Assembly (NCBI GenBank): GCA_964621225.1
Contig: CAZULK010000128.1
Location: forward strand, 1-7,903
Direction: 5' to 3'
DNA: 7,903 nt
Source: CAYNUJ01 sp964621225
GTDB taxonomy: Bacteria > Bacteroidota > Ignavibacteria > Ignavibacteriales > Melioribacteraceae
Part shown: positions 1 through 5,253 of the stretch, piece after piece
How positions within the stretch are numbered: the first letter of the stretch is position 1
How the letters are laid out: every line of letters starts with the position of its first letter
Notes under the pieces: generated by a model
What the model saw: only the letters and a program-made list of their open reading frames with translations
Told to the model about the DNA's origin: nothing
Database searches by the model: none
Program-made: the position numbers and the translations under genes

Positions 1-18
1 TTCGGCTCAATACTACGT

Positions 19-30
19 CTGACAGGTCAG
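19..30. repeat. Short palindrome just upstream of the GIY-YIG start
   Basis: CTGAC-AG-GTCAG is a perfect 5-bp dyad with a two-base spacer. It ends four bases before the ATG at 35 and occupies the place where a ribosome binding site would lie. No purine-rich Shine-Dalgarno sequence is visible, so the palindrome may be part of the cassette end, an operator, or a structure that limits translation. Which of these applies is not decidable here. Confidence 0.4.
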
Positions 31-34
31 TTGA

Positions 35-282
35 ATGTATTATTATGTTTACATATTTAGAAGCCAAAGTCACCCTACTGAAAAGTATATCGGTTACACC
101 ACAGATTTAGAAGCCAGATTAAAGAATCATAATGAAGGAAGTTCCAGTTACACAAAAGCCTTCAGACCTTGGAAAAATGAAACCGCCGTAGCATTTACGG
201 ATAAAGAAAAAGCGCTTAATTTAAAGAATATCTGAAGTCACACTTCGGTAGAGCTTTTGCATCGAAACACTTCAGAAAGTAA
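35..282 (+). pseudogene. GIY-YIG nuclease family protein, frameshifted (URI-like solitary nuclease)
   Basis: The N-terminal 62 codons read as a GIY-YIG domain. YYVYIF at residues 2-7 is the GIY-equivalent strand, and KYIGYT at about 17-22 is the YIG strand. It is followed by DLEARLKNHNEG, which carries the catalytic-type arginine and the conserved HN, then by FRPW. The frame ends prematurely at a TGA (233-235). The expected C-terminus continues in another frame from 229: YLKSHFGRAFASKHFRK, stop at 280-282. This matches the usual family ending (YLKSGSGRAFAKK-like). Restoring one T in the run at 221-222 would give LNFKEYLKS and an intact protein of about 82 residues. The family cuts DNA; solitary members are often selfish or of unknown role. 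The broken frame means a decaying gene, a sequencing error in a short homopolymer, or less likely a programmed shift, since no classical slippery heptamer is present. Confidence 0.8.
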
Positions 283-285
283 TTG

Positions 286-314
286 AGCCGAAGTCGAAAA
301 GCTAAACCTCGGCT
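286..314 (-). terminator. Weak hairpin between the convergent GIY-YIG and T9SS-cargo genes
   Basis: AGCCGA at 286-291 pairs with TCGGCT at 309-314 across a 17-base loop. The structure lies 17 bases beyond the stop codon of the minus-strand secreted-protein gene, where a terminator would be expected. There is no clear U-tract on either strand and the stem is short. One arm also overlaps the right inverted repeat of the nuclease cassette, so the pairing may belong to that element instead. Confidence 0.2.
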
Positions 315-330
315 TTAATTCCTAATTAAA

Positions 331-1605
331 TTATTTCATCAATATCATCTTTTTAATCGAATAATATTTACCTGCTTTTATTCTGTAAAAATATGTTCCC
401 GAAGATAAATTACCGGCATTGAAATTTATTCTATGTAAACCCGCCGGTAATTCTTCCTTGATTAGCGAATTTATTTTTCTTCCCAGAATATCGTAAACAT
501 CGAGTTCAACTAATGAATTGAATGGCAAAGAAAATTCAATTGTTGTTTCGGGGTTGAAGGGATTCGGGTAATTTTGATAGAGAGTGAAGTTATCTGCAAT
601 CTCTTTGTTTTCTCTAACATCTGTAATATACCACATTAACAATTTATCCAATAAATAATCATTGCCATCCTGACATCTGGCAATTAATTTGGAACCGTAA
701 GTTCCACTTATAGGAGCGATGTCAAATTGTATATTGCCAAAAAATTGATTGTTTTTCATTAATTGACCTTCAGCAGCCCATTTGTCCGTTTCGAGTGCCT
801 GATTGTAAACACCCATATTTGCCGAATCGGCAAAAGCAGTTCCTCCAATATAATGGCAGTAGAGATTTTCGAACTTAAATGATCCGAAATTCCCGCTTGC
901 GGAATTATTGCTTTTAATATGTCTTTCTTGTACATACATCCCAGCACCGGAATTGAAGCCTATGTAAGTTGTATATGATTCGTTTACGGTATAGTCAATA
1001 CCGTCTGACGAAATTGTTCCGCTGCTTTGAGCGTTATAATCTCCGAATGCAAACCCACCCGAAACGGTTACGTTTTTATTGCCACTTGTCGTTAAGTTAA
1101 CGGTCAATTGACTGCCGTCGTAAAGGCTTGTGCCGGTTATTGTTTTGTTGTATTCTATTAAATCCCCGTTCGGACCCGCGTTGCTCTTAATTCTAATATT
1201 AAGAGAACCGGAAATCTCAGCATTAAAATCTATAGCATGAGAATTCAGAAAATCTTCGGAATCTCCCTCTGTATAACCGTCGAATGAATAAAATTTAAAA
1301 TATATCTCTGACCCGTTTGCAAAGTGGATCACCAGTTTATCACTCGGTGAGTAACTGTATGTAAAATAATTTGGATTTGCCGGATTTTGTGTAAGAGTTC
1401 CCGTGAATGTTGCAACACCTGTAATTGAACTTGCCAACCATACAGATTCTACTGCGATTGTGGTTAAGTCATCTGCCTCTTCAACAACTCCATAAGCACC
1501 GTCGTACATTTCTTTTAAAATATTACTGTAGGATTGACAAAACAAATATGAAGGAATGATATGAATTATTATGATGGAAAGGATTACCCTGAATTTAGCT
1601 TTCAT
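331..1605 (-). CDS. Secreted beta-rich protein with C-terminal type IX secretion sorting domain
   Basis: A 424-residue exported protein. Residues 1-23 form a signal peptide: Lys at 2 and 4, a hydrophobic stretch VILSIIIIHIIPSYLF, and likely cleavage near CQS. Residues about 24-331 are rich in Gly, Ser, Thr, Asn and alternating hydrophobics and look all-beta. I do not recognise this part; it contains no visible catalytic motif. Residues about 338-424 are a type A type IX sorting domain. It carries NYPNPFNPETTIEFSLP at 345-361, then ELDVYDILGRKI, LPAGLHRINF, LSSGTYFYRI and the basic end SIKKMILMK. In this pathway the Sec-exported protein crosses the outer membrane through the Por/T9SS machinery, the C-terminal domain is removed, and the cargo is released or anchored at the surface. 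The start is supported by GGAGG at 1612-1616, six bases upstream. No promoter stands out. The gene appears monocistronic. Confidence 0.9.
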   Translation of the reverse strand: MKAKFRVILSIIIIHIIPSYLFCQSYSNILKEMYDGAYGVVEEADDLTTIAVESVWLASSITGVATFTGTLTQNPANPNYFTYSYSPSDKLVIHFANGSEIYFKFYSFDGYTEGDSEDFLNSHAIDFNAEISGSLNIRIKSNAGPNGDLIEYNKTITGTSLYDGSQLTVNLTTSGNKNVTVSGGFAFGDYNAQSSGTISSDGIDYTVNESYTTYIGFNSGAGMYVQERHIKSNNSASGNFGSFKFENLYCHYIGGTAFADSANMGVYNQALETDKWAAEGQLMKNNQFFGNIQFDIAPISGTYGSKLIARCQDGNDYLLDKLLMWYITDVRENKEIADNFTLYQNYPNPFNPETTIEFSLPFNSLVELDVYDILGRKINSLIKEELPAGLHRINFNAGNLSSGTYFYRIKAGKYYSIKKMILMK

Positions 1606-1668
1606 TTCGAACCTCCGCTTATAAACTATTATGAAATTAATAGACTATAATGATCGAATAACATTATT

Positions 1669-1702
1669 GAGAAGTAAAAAAGAGAATGAGTGGATGCTTC
1701 TC
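1669..1702. repeat. Short inverted repeat in the 1606-1827 intergenic region
   Basis: GAGAAG at 1669-1674 pairs with CTTCTC at 1697-1702 across 22 bases. It lies about 65 bases upstream of the start codon of the secreted-protein gene, in a region that would hold its promoter or leader. The arms are short for a sequence this AT-rich, so this is recorded only as the second dyad in a 222-base gap that otherwise shows no gene. Confidence 0.2.
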
Positions 1703-1750
1703 GGAGGAATTCTAAATTCAAAATAAAAAAAAATGAAAATTAATACAAGG

Positions 1751-1771
1751 TCTTTTTATCTCATAAAAAGA
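1751..1771 (-). terminator. AT-rich hairpin downstream of the 595-residue protein gene
   Basis: TCTTTTTAT at 1751-1759 and ATAAAAAGA at 1763-1771 form a perfect 9-bp stem with a three-base loop, 57 bases beyond the stop codon of the minus-strand gene ending at 1828. Read on the minus strand, a run of nine T (rc of 1725-1733) follows about 17 bases after the stem. The stem has only one GC pair per arm and the U-rich run is not adjacent, so it would be a weak intrinsic terminator at best. The position is right for ending that transcript. Confidence 0.3.
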
Positions 1772-1827
1772 GGATTAGTCCTTAATTATAGGCTTTCTGC
1801 CACACCGGATATTATACATTAAGAATG

Positions 1828-3615
1828 CTATTCAGTTAACTGTTTGTTACTTATCTCATTCGCCAATTCATCCAGCATAGAGGAGAACTGTTCCAACTTA
1901 GCGTTAATCATTTTGCGTCCTGCATTAAAATATTCCTTTGCATCATCAAATAGATCGTAATAATAATTAATTCCGTTTTTGAGATTGTGAATAAACGAAT
2001 TAAAATATTTTTCGTTCTTCTCGCTAAACTCTTCGGCGCTTTCTTCAATTTTATTTTTAAGATAATCTATATACAAACCTAATTCTTTAATAAATAAATT
2101 CGGTCTGTCGCTGCGGCTTATCACGTTTATCCTTCCGTAAATATGGTCAACAATTTCCCGGAAACTCATCTCTCGTTCAAAGTAGGCTATATTCGGACCG
2201 GGACACACGGAAACGCCGTCTTCTTTTTTCCTCGGTTCAAATCCTTTCGTCTTATCCACTGCACTTGTAAGTCCCAAGCATAAGCATGCTTTTTCAATAA
2301 CCTTTTGATACATTTTCTGAGGAACTTCACCATACTTTTCTTTGAGCTCATTCAGTTTCAAATGTTGATACTGACGCGAAGCTGTACAAATCGGTTTATC
2401 GGTAAACTCTTTATTAAATTCTATAAACTTTTTCGGACACGAACTGCCGGGTCTGCCTTTTGCAGCCAAACTGAATTTCTCAATATCTTTACTGTTACCC
2501 CGCATGCTATTGAACGGCACACCAAGTGGAGATATACCGCTTAGGTATAAATCATCTTCCTTTGCACCGGCCAATTTGTTTAATGTAAATTTATCAATCG
2601 TAACAGCCTCGGGTACCAATAAGAAAGGGGAGCCCCAACCGACCGAATCCAGATTGTAATAATTAATTAAGAATTCATGCTCTTCCGATGTCCCCACTCC
2701 GCCTTGAGCTGTAATTTTTAATTCCGGATATTCCCTTATCTTTCCGTTAAGCGCATTAAATAAGGCTTCCTTCATAGTGTTTATAAGTTCATTTCTCTTA
2801 TCTCTGAAGTCTGCCAAAATTGGTCCCATCAAGTGTCCGTCTGTTGCAAATGCATGTCCGCCGCAATTCAGTCCCGATTCAATTCTAAACTCCGAAACCC
2901 AAATACCTTTTTTGGCAAGGAATTTTCCTTGAATTAATGCCGAACGAAAATCGCTTACCTTCAATGCAATTTTCTTTTTAATTACTCCGAACTCATTCGG
3001 TATAAATTCTTTGAACTTATTCAAATAACCGTACAATCGCGGATTCATCCCGGCGGATAATACCAAGGTGGATTTCAATTTACTCTTTGCAAAGCCGCGA
3101 ACAGCTGCGTGTGCGTCGTTGAATTCAACCGGCTGTTGCATACCGTTTTTATAATTTGCCGTATCTACCTTCGTCATTATATTTACGTCAATGTTGCCAG
3201 GTCTTAAATTCTCATGAAGCCAATTTTTCAGTTCACCAAATTCAAATTTGCTTTTCAATAATTCAAAAAATTCTTTTTTAACCGGGGAATGCTCGGGTAA
3301 CAAACTGAAATAGTTTTTTAACTCATCAATTTTTTTATCGGCATTCAATTTCAGGTCGCTGATTTTATTGTTCACTAAATCATGGATTAAATCCAAATAG
3401 GCAGTTATTCGTGCCGCACGGCAATCCTCATGTTTATCGGTGATAGCATTGAAAGGCAAACCGTTTTTTTCGCTGTAGTACTTTCGTAATTTCTCCAAAA
3501 GAATATCGTCAACGAGGGAGACTACAGAATTGATGCCTAACGGAGCTGCTTTTAATGGGGTTGCTACGGAATACCCGATACCTAAAACGGGTATATGAAA
3601 TGTATGTGTGTTCAT
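1828..3615 (-). CDS. Conserved protein of unknown function, possible flavin-binding TIM barrel with cysteine-rich C-terminal half
   Basis: A 595-residue cytoplasmic protein with no signal peptide or membrane segment. Its start (FHIPVLGIGYSVATPLK) and its central motifs match, from memory, a conserved hypothetical family of Bacteroidota and relatives with the same length and start; I know no assigned function. Key stretches are VNIMTKVD (144-151), LSAGMNPRLY (186-195), KVSDFRSALIQGKFLAKKG (219-237), SGLNCGGHAFATDG (247-260), ITAQGGVGTSEEHEFL (301-316), VGWGSPFLLVPEA (325-337) and SPLGVPFNSMRG (362-373). The GGHA, then GGVGT..EH, then GSPFLL.PEA series resembles the phosphate/FMN-binding strands of nitronate monooxygenase (2-nitropropane dioxygenase) type TIM barrels; this is inference. 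Cysteines fall at 65, 251, 393, 410, 444, 446 and 471, with CTASRQY, CLCLGL and CPGPNIAYF contexts that could ligate a metal or Fe-S cluster. Residues about 505-595 look helical. No strong Shine-Dalgarno sequence is present; a weak promoter-like TAGATTTA lies at 3691-3684 on the minus strand. Confidence 0.88.
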   Translation of the reverse strand: MNTHTFHIPVLGIGYSVATPLKAAPLGINSVVSLVDDILLEKLRKYYSEKNGLPFNAITDKHEDCRAARITAYLDLIHDLVNNKISDLKLNADKKIDELKNYFSLLPEHSPVKKEFFELLKSKFEFGELKNWLHENLRPGNIDVNIMTKVDTANYKNGMQQPVEFNDAHAAVRGFAKSKLKSTLVLSAGMNPRLYGYLNKFKEFIPNEFGVIKKKIALKVSDFRSALIQGKFLAKKGIWVSEFRIESGLNCGGHAFATDGHLMGPILADFRDKRNELINTMKEALFNALNGKIREYPELKITAQGGVGTSEEHEFLINYYNLDSVGWGSPFLLVPEAVTIDKFTLNKLAGAKEDDLYLSGISPLGVPFNSMRGNSKDIEKFSLAAKGRPGSSCPKKFIEFNKEFTDKPICTASRQYQHLKLNELKEKYGEVPQKMYQKVIEKACLCLGLTSAVDKTKGFEPRKKEDGVSVCPGPNIAYFEREMSFREIVDHIYGRINVISRSDRPNLFIKELGLYIDYLKNKIEESAEEFSEKNEKYFNSFIHNLKNGINYYYDLFDDAKEYFNAGRKMINAKLEQFSSMLDELANEISNKQLTE

Positions 3616-3731
3616 TATGTTTTCTTTGTTAAATTAAATAAATCTTGATTAAATAAAATTGAAGATAATTGGTATGAATTTTATAAATCTAATGTTAAGA
3701 TACGTTAATTATCGGTTATCCCCAAATGAAT

Positions 3732-3764
3732 GGAAATAATTATTGTTATCAATTGAATTATTCC
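3732..3764. repeat. Imperfect inverted repeat in the 3616-3880 intergenic region
   Basis: GGAAATAATT at 3732-3741 pairs with AATTATTCC at 3756-3764 if one A is bulged. It lies between the terminator of the lipoprotein gene and the start of the 595-residue protein gene, about 120 bases upstream of that start. It could be an operator or leader structure. Because the region is very AT-rich, chance is a serious alternative. Nothing else gene-like was seen in this 265-base gap. Confidence 0.2.
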
Positions 3765-3808
3765 TTGTTGCGTTGCTGTGTAAAAATTATAACTATGCAA
3801 TGTAAATT

Positions 3809-3833
3809 AAAAACCCACGGAATGAACCGTGGG
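3809..3833 (-). terminator. Rho-independent terminator of the PEGA lipoprotein gene
   Basis: CCCACGG at 3814-3820 and CCGTGGG at 3827-3833 form a perfect GC-rich 7-bp stem with a six-base loop. On the minus strand the stem is followed at once by TTTTT (complement of 3809-3813) and then AATTTA. It starts 48 bases beyond the stop codon of the gene ending at 3881. It separates that gene from the next minus-strand gene, so the two are probably not one operon. Confidence 0.85.
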
Positions 3834-3880
3834 CATAAGAATAATATATTGGTAAAACTTTGAGGTAAAAAAATATTTAA

Positions 3881-4621
3881 TTAAAATTTTCTTTCGCCGG
3901 GAGCTTTAATGTAAATCCATTCAACTTCAACCCATTTGGCGTCGCCCCAAGTACCGGCGCCTCCGGAGTTAATTACTCTGAATTTGGAATAATTTCCGTC
4001 GTTGTCATAAATAAAATAATAATTTCCGTTCACGTCATCCGGCATGCTGGTTTCCCAAGTGTTATTGTATTCCGGAGCGTCAACTCCGTCGAATAAGTTC
4101 GTAGCCATTCCGTCTTTGAAATAAGACTTTCTGTAATTTTCGCCCAGGTAATTTGCCGAACGTATGGTAAAGTTGGATCCTGTATAATAAATATCTGTCA
4201 ATAAACTATCCGCTCCGGAAAGAGCAACCGTCAAACCCGCAGAAAGATCTATTCCGCTCGGCTGTTCGGCTGTTGTTCCGTTTCCTGTTTGCCAAACTTT
4301 CAAAGTATCGAAGTGGAGTCTTTCCGGTGTTAAAGTTACATTTAAAATTCCCATGTCGGTTCCAGAGACTGAAACTGAAACAGTTGTATCAACATAATTT
4401 GTAAGTTGGAATGTAATGTCGTTCACTCCGATTTTTGTAGTAACCGTATCGGGAGTTGTCCCTTTCGTAACTCCGTCAATTAAAATTGTAGCTCCGGAAG
4501 GAGTAGTAAATAGTGCAATTTGTCCCTCTGTAGGAGCTGCAGGTTCGTTTATAGTTTCGTTACAGTTGGTGAATGTAATTAAAGAAATAATTACAGCAAC
4601 CGAAAGAATTATTTTTCGCAT
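3881..4621 (-). CDS. PEGA-domain lipoprotein with C-terminal beta-rich domain
   Basis: A 246-residue envelope lipoprotein. Residues 1-19 form a lipoprotein signal peptide with the lipobox-like end TFTNC, making Cys20 the lipidated residue. Asn at 21 and Glu at 22 follow, so final sorting (inner or outer membrane, surface) is not clear. Residues about 34-99 form a PEGA domain: TPSGATILIDG, then KGTTPDTV, then ITFQLTNYVD and a closing strand INVTLTP-like at 92-99. PEGA domains are small beta folds found on surface or periplasmic proteins and are usually taken as binding or spacer modules. Residues about 104-240 form a second beta-rich region with DLSAG, DIYYTGSNFTIRSANY, YYFIYDNDGNYSKFRVI and WVEVEWIYIK. 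Its ending recalls HmuY-like haem-binding lipoproteins, but the match is from pattern only. The start is supported by GGAGG at 4629-4633, seven bases upstream. Confidence 0.88.
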   Translation of the reverse strand: MRKIILSVAVIISLITFTNCNETINEPAAPTEGQIALFTTPSGATILIDGVTKGTTPDTVTTKIGVNDITFQLTNYVDTTVSVSVSGTDMGILNVTLTPERLHFDTLKVWQTGNGTTAEQPSGIDLSAGLTVALSGADSLLTDIYYTGSNFTIRSANYLGENYRKSYFKDGMATNLFDGVDAPEYNNTWETSMPDDVNGNYYFIYDNDGNYSKFRVINSGGAGTWGDAKWVEVEWIYIKAPGERKF

Positions 4622-4652
4622 GTAGATGCCTCCATTTTATTTTATTGAAGTT

Positions 4653-4660
4653 CAAATATA
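4653..4660 (-). promoter_or_regulatory. Candidate -7 element for the PEGA lipoprotein gene
   Basis: On the minus strand this reads TATATTTG, an exact match to the TAnnTTTG -7 consensus of Bacteroidota-type primary sigma factors. It would place the transcript start about 25 bases before the ATG, with GGAGG inside the leader. The partner -33 element is poor: no TTTG occurs about 20 bases further upstream. That this lineage uses this consensus is an assumption. Confidence 0.4.
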
Positions 4661-4684
4661 AGTACAATTTTTCCTAAAGGAAAT

Positions 4685-4709
4685 TTTCAATAATTATAAA
4701 TCATTGAAA
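4685..4709. repeat. Dyad in the divergent promoter region
   Basis: TTTCAAT at 4685-4691 and ATTGAAA at 4703-4709 are perfect inverted arms with an 11-base spacer, an arrangement compatible with binding of a dimeric regulator on one face of the helix. The dyad sits between the candidate promoters of the divergent genes at 3881-4621 and 4801-5175. A related inverted repeat, TTCAATAAT at 4686-4694 against ATTATTGAA at 4761-4769, uses the same left arm. AT-rich sequence makes chance matches common. Confidence 0.3.
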
Positions 4710-4736
4710 GTGTATTTTCAAATAACGAATTATTGA

Positions 4737-4767
4737 TTGCATTAATCCGATTTTATCTGTATTATTG
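4737..4767 (+). promoter_or_regulatory. Candidate promoter of the 124-residue protein gene
   Basis: TTG at 4737-4739 is followed after 20 bases by TATTATTG at 4760-4767, which matches seven of the eight positions of the TAnnTTTG pattern. Transcription would begin near 4773, leaving a leader of about 28 bases that contains the GAGGTG ribosome binding site at 4791-4796. The same -33/-7 spacing of 20 recurs in front of dapF. Confidence 0.35.
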
Positions 4768-4800
4768 AACTACCACTGCCAATAATTAGCGAGGTGAAAA

Positions 4801-5175
4801 ATGAAAGAAGTTCACGACTTCTCCACTCCTCGGAACCTTTATGAAAAACTTCTGCGGGATTCTGAACGACTCGATTCCGAAGTTAGCGGGGATAATTTAT
4901 TTAACTTCATGGCAACTGCTTACCGCTTGCAGGCATGGATAAAAAAATCCCCCATGGCTCAGCACGAAACCATTAAACGCCTTTTAAGAAAAGCTTCGCG
5001 AAATCCGTTAATGCAAAATTGTAATGCTATTCTCGAGGGTAAAAAACATTTCAGCCTGGAAAGGGATGATGATTATCCCCATCCTGTACTCATAATTGAG
5101 GAGGAAAAATTCAATCCTACAGATTTTAAAAATGAATTGAAGGAAATTTTCGATTCTTACTTTCACCAGAAATAA
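4801..5175 (+). CDS. Conserved hypothetical small protein, probably helical
   Basis: A 124-residue soluble protein with no signal peptide or membrane segment. The start is set by GAGGTG at 4791-4796, four bases before the ATG. Two conserved-looking helices stand out: DNLFNFMATAYRLQAWI at 31-47 and LMQNCNAILEGKKHFSL at 70-86, with a basic stretch IKRLLRKASRN between them. This arrangement (FNF..TA...L.DW-like helix, then a C..I..G.KH motif) is one I associate with short hypothetical proteins scattered across bacteria and phages, some reminiscent of HEPN-like helical folds. I cannot name a function. The C-terminal part (95-124) is acidic and probably one strand plus one helix. With its own candidate promoter and a strong terminator the gene looks monocistronic. 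Confidence 0.82.
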   Translation: MKEVHDFSTPRNLYEKLLRDSERLDSEVSGDNLFNFMATAYRLQAWIKKSPMAQHETIKRLLRKASRNPLMQNCNAILEGKKHFSLERDDDYPHPVLIIEEEKFNPTDFKNELKEIFDSYFHQK

Positions 5176-5182
5176 TTTTTAT

Positions 5183-5212
5183 GCGGCTATTTTCAATAAT
5201 AGCCGCTTTTTT
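5183..5212 (+). terminator. Strong rho-independent terminator after the 124-residue protein gene
   Basis: GCGGCTATT at 5183-5191 and AATAGCCGC at 5198-5206 form a perfect 9-bp stem with a six-base loop, followed by six T at 5207-5212. It begins seven bases after the stop codon. It ends 41 bases before the dapF start, so dapF needs its own promoter or readthrough. Confidence 0.93.
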
Positions 5213-5213
5213 C

Positions 5214-5245
5214 TTTGCATCAATTTTTACTTTCCTTTAAATTTC
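5214..5245 (+). promoter_or_regulatory. Candidate dapF promoter, giving a leaderless or nearly leaderless transcript
   Basis: TTTG at 5214-5217 and TAAATTTC at 5238-5245 are separated by 20 bases and match the Bacteroidota-type pattern TTTG-N20-TAnnTTTG at all but the last base. The element ends eight bases before the ATG at 5254, so transcription would start at or just before the start codon. No Shine-Dalgarno sequence is visible there, which is consistent. Only 41 bases separate the preceding terminator from the start codon, so few other places for a promoter exist. Confidence 0.4.
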
Positions 5246-5253
5246 ATGTCTTT

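Larger units (their letters stand above)
1..292 (+). mobile_element. Putative solitary GIY-YIG nuclease cassette bounded by 10-bp inverted repeats
   Basis: The sequence TTCGGCTCAA at 1-10 is the exact reverse complement of TTGAGCCGAA at 283-292. These two arms enclose a single GIY-YIG nuclease reading frame and almost nothing else: 24 bases before the start codon, and the right arm begins directly after the ancestral stop codon at 280-282. Short single-gene GIY-YIG units of about 80-90 codons recur as scattered insertions in Bacteroidota and related genomes, so a mobile or repeated cassette is a fair inference. The left arm begins at the first base of the window, so the true left boundary and any target-site duplication cannot be seen. 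No transposase is present. Chance pairing of two 10-mers remains possible. Confidence 0.4.

Noticed and set aside
35..235. The GIY-YIG frame as a complete short protein
   Set aside because: The family C-terminus continues in the adjacent frame directly after the premature stop, so the short product is a truncation and not a natural length.
215..235. Programmed ribosomal frameshift in the GIY-YIG gene
   Set aside because: No X XXY YYZ slippery heptamer, stimulatory hairpin of the usual spacing or internal Shine-Dalgarno sequence is evident; a single-base loss in a T run is simpler.
1733..1822. A 29-codon plus-strand frame beginning ATGAAAATTAAT, with GGAGGA-like sequence upstream
   Set aside because: The purine-rich stretch at about 1704-1709 is more than 20 bases from the ATG, the frame runs through the candidate terminator hairpin, and the peptide has no recognisable character.
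2305..2544. Plus-strand open frame inside the 595-residue protein gene
   Set aside because: It lies wholly opposite a long conserved frame, has no ribosome binding site, and its translation shows no domain.
3616..3813. Possible riboswitch or small RNA in the intergenic region before the 595-residue protein
   Set aside because: Only one bulged AT-rich inverted repeat is visible; no known riboswitch core or terminator-antiterminator pair facing that gene could be recognised.
5215..5253. N-terminal extension of dapF from a TTG codon
   Set aside because: The extra 13 residues are absent from the family, the codon lies in the terminator tail, and the ATG at 5254 gives the standard DapF N-terminus.
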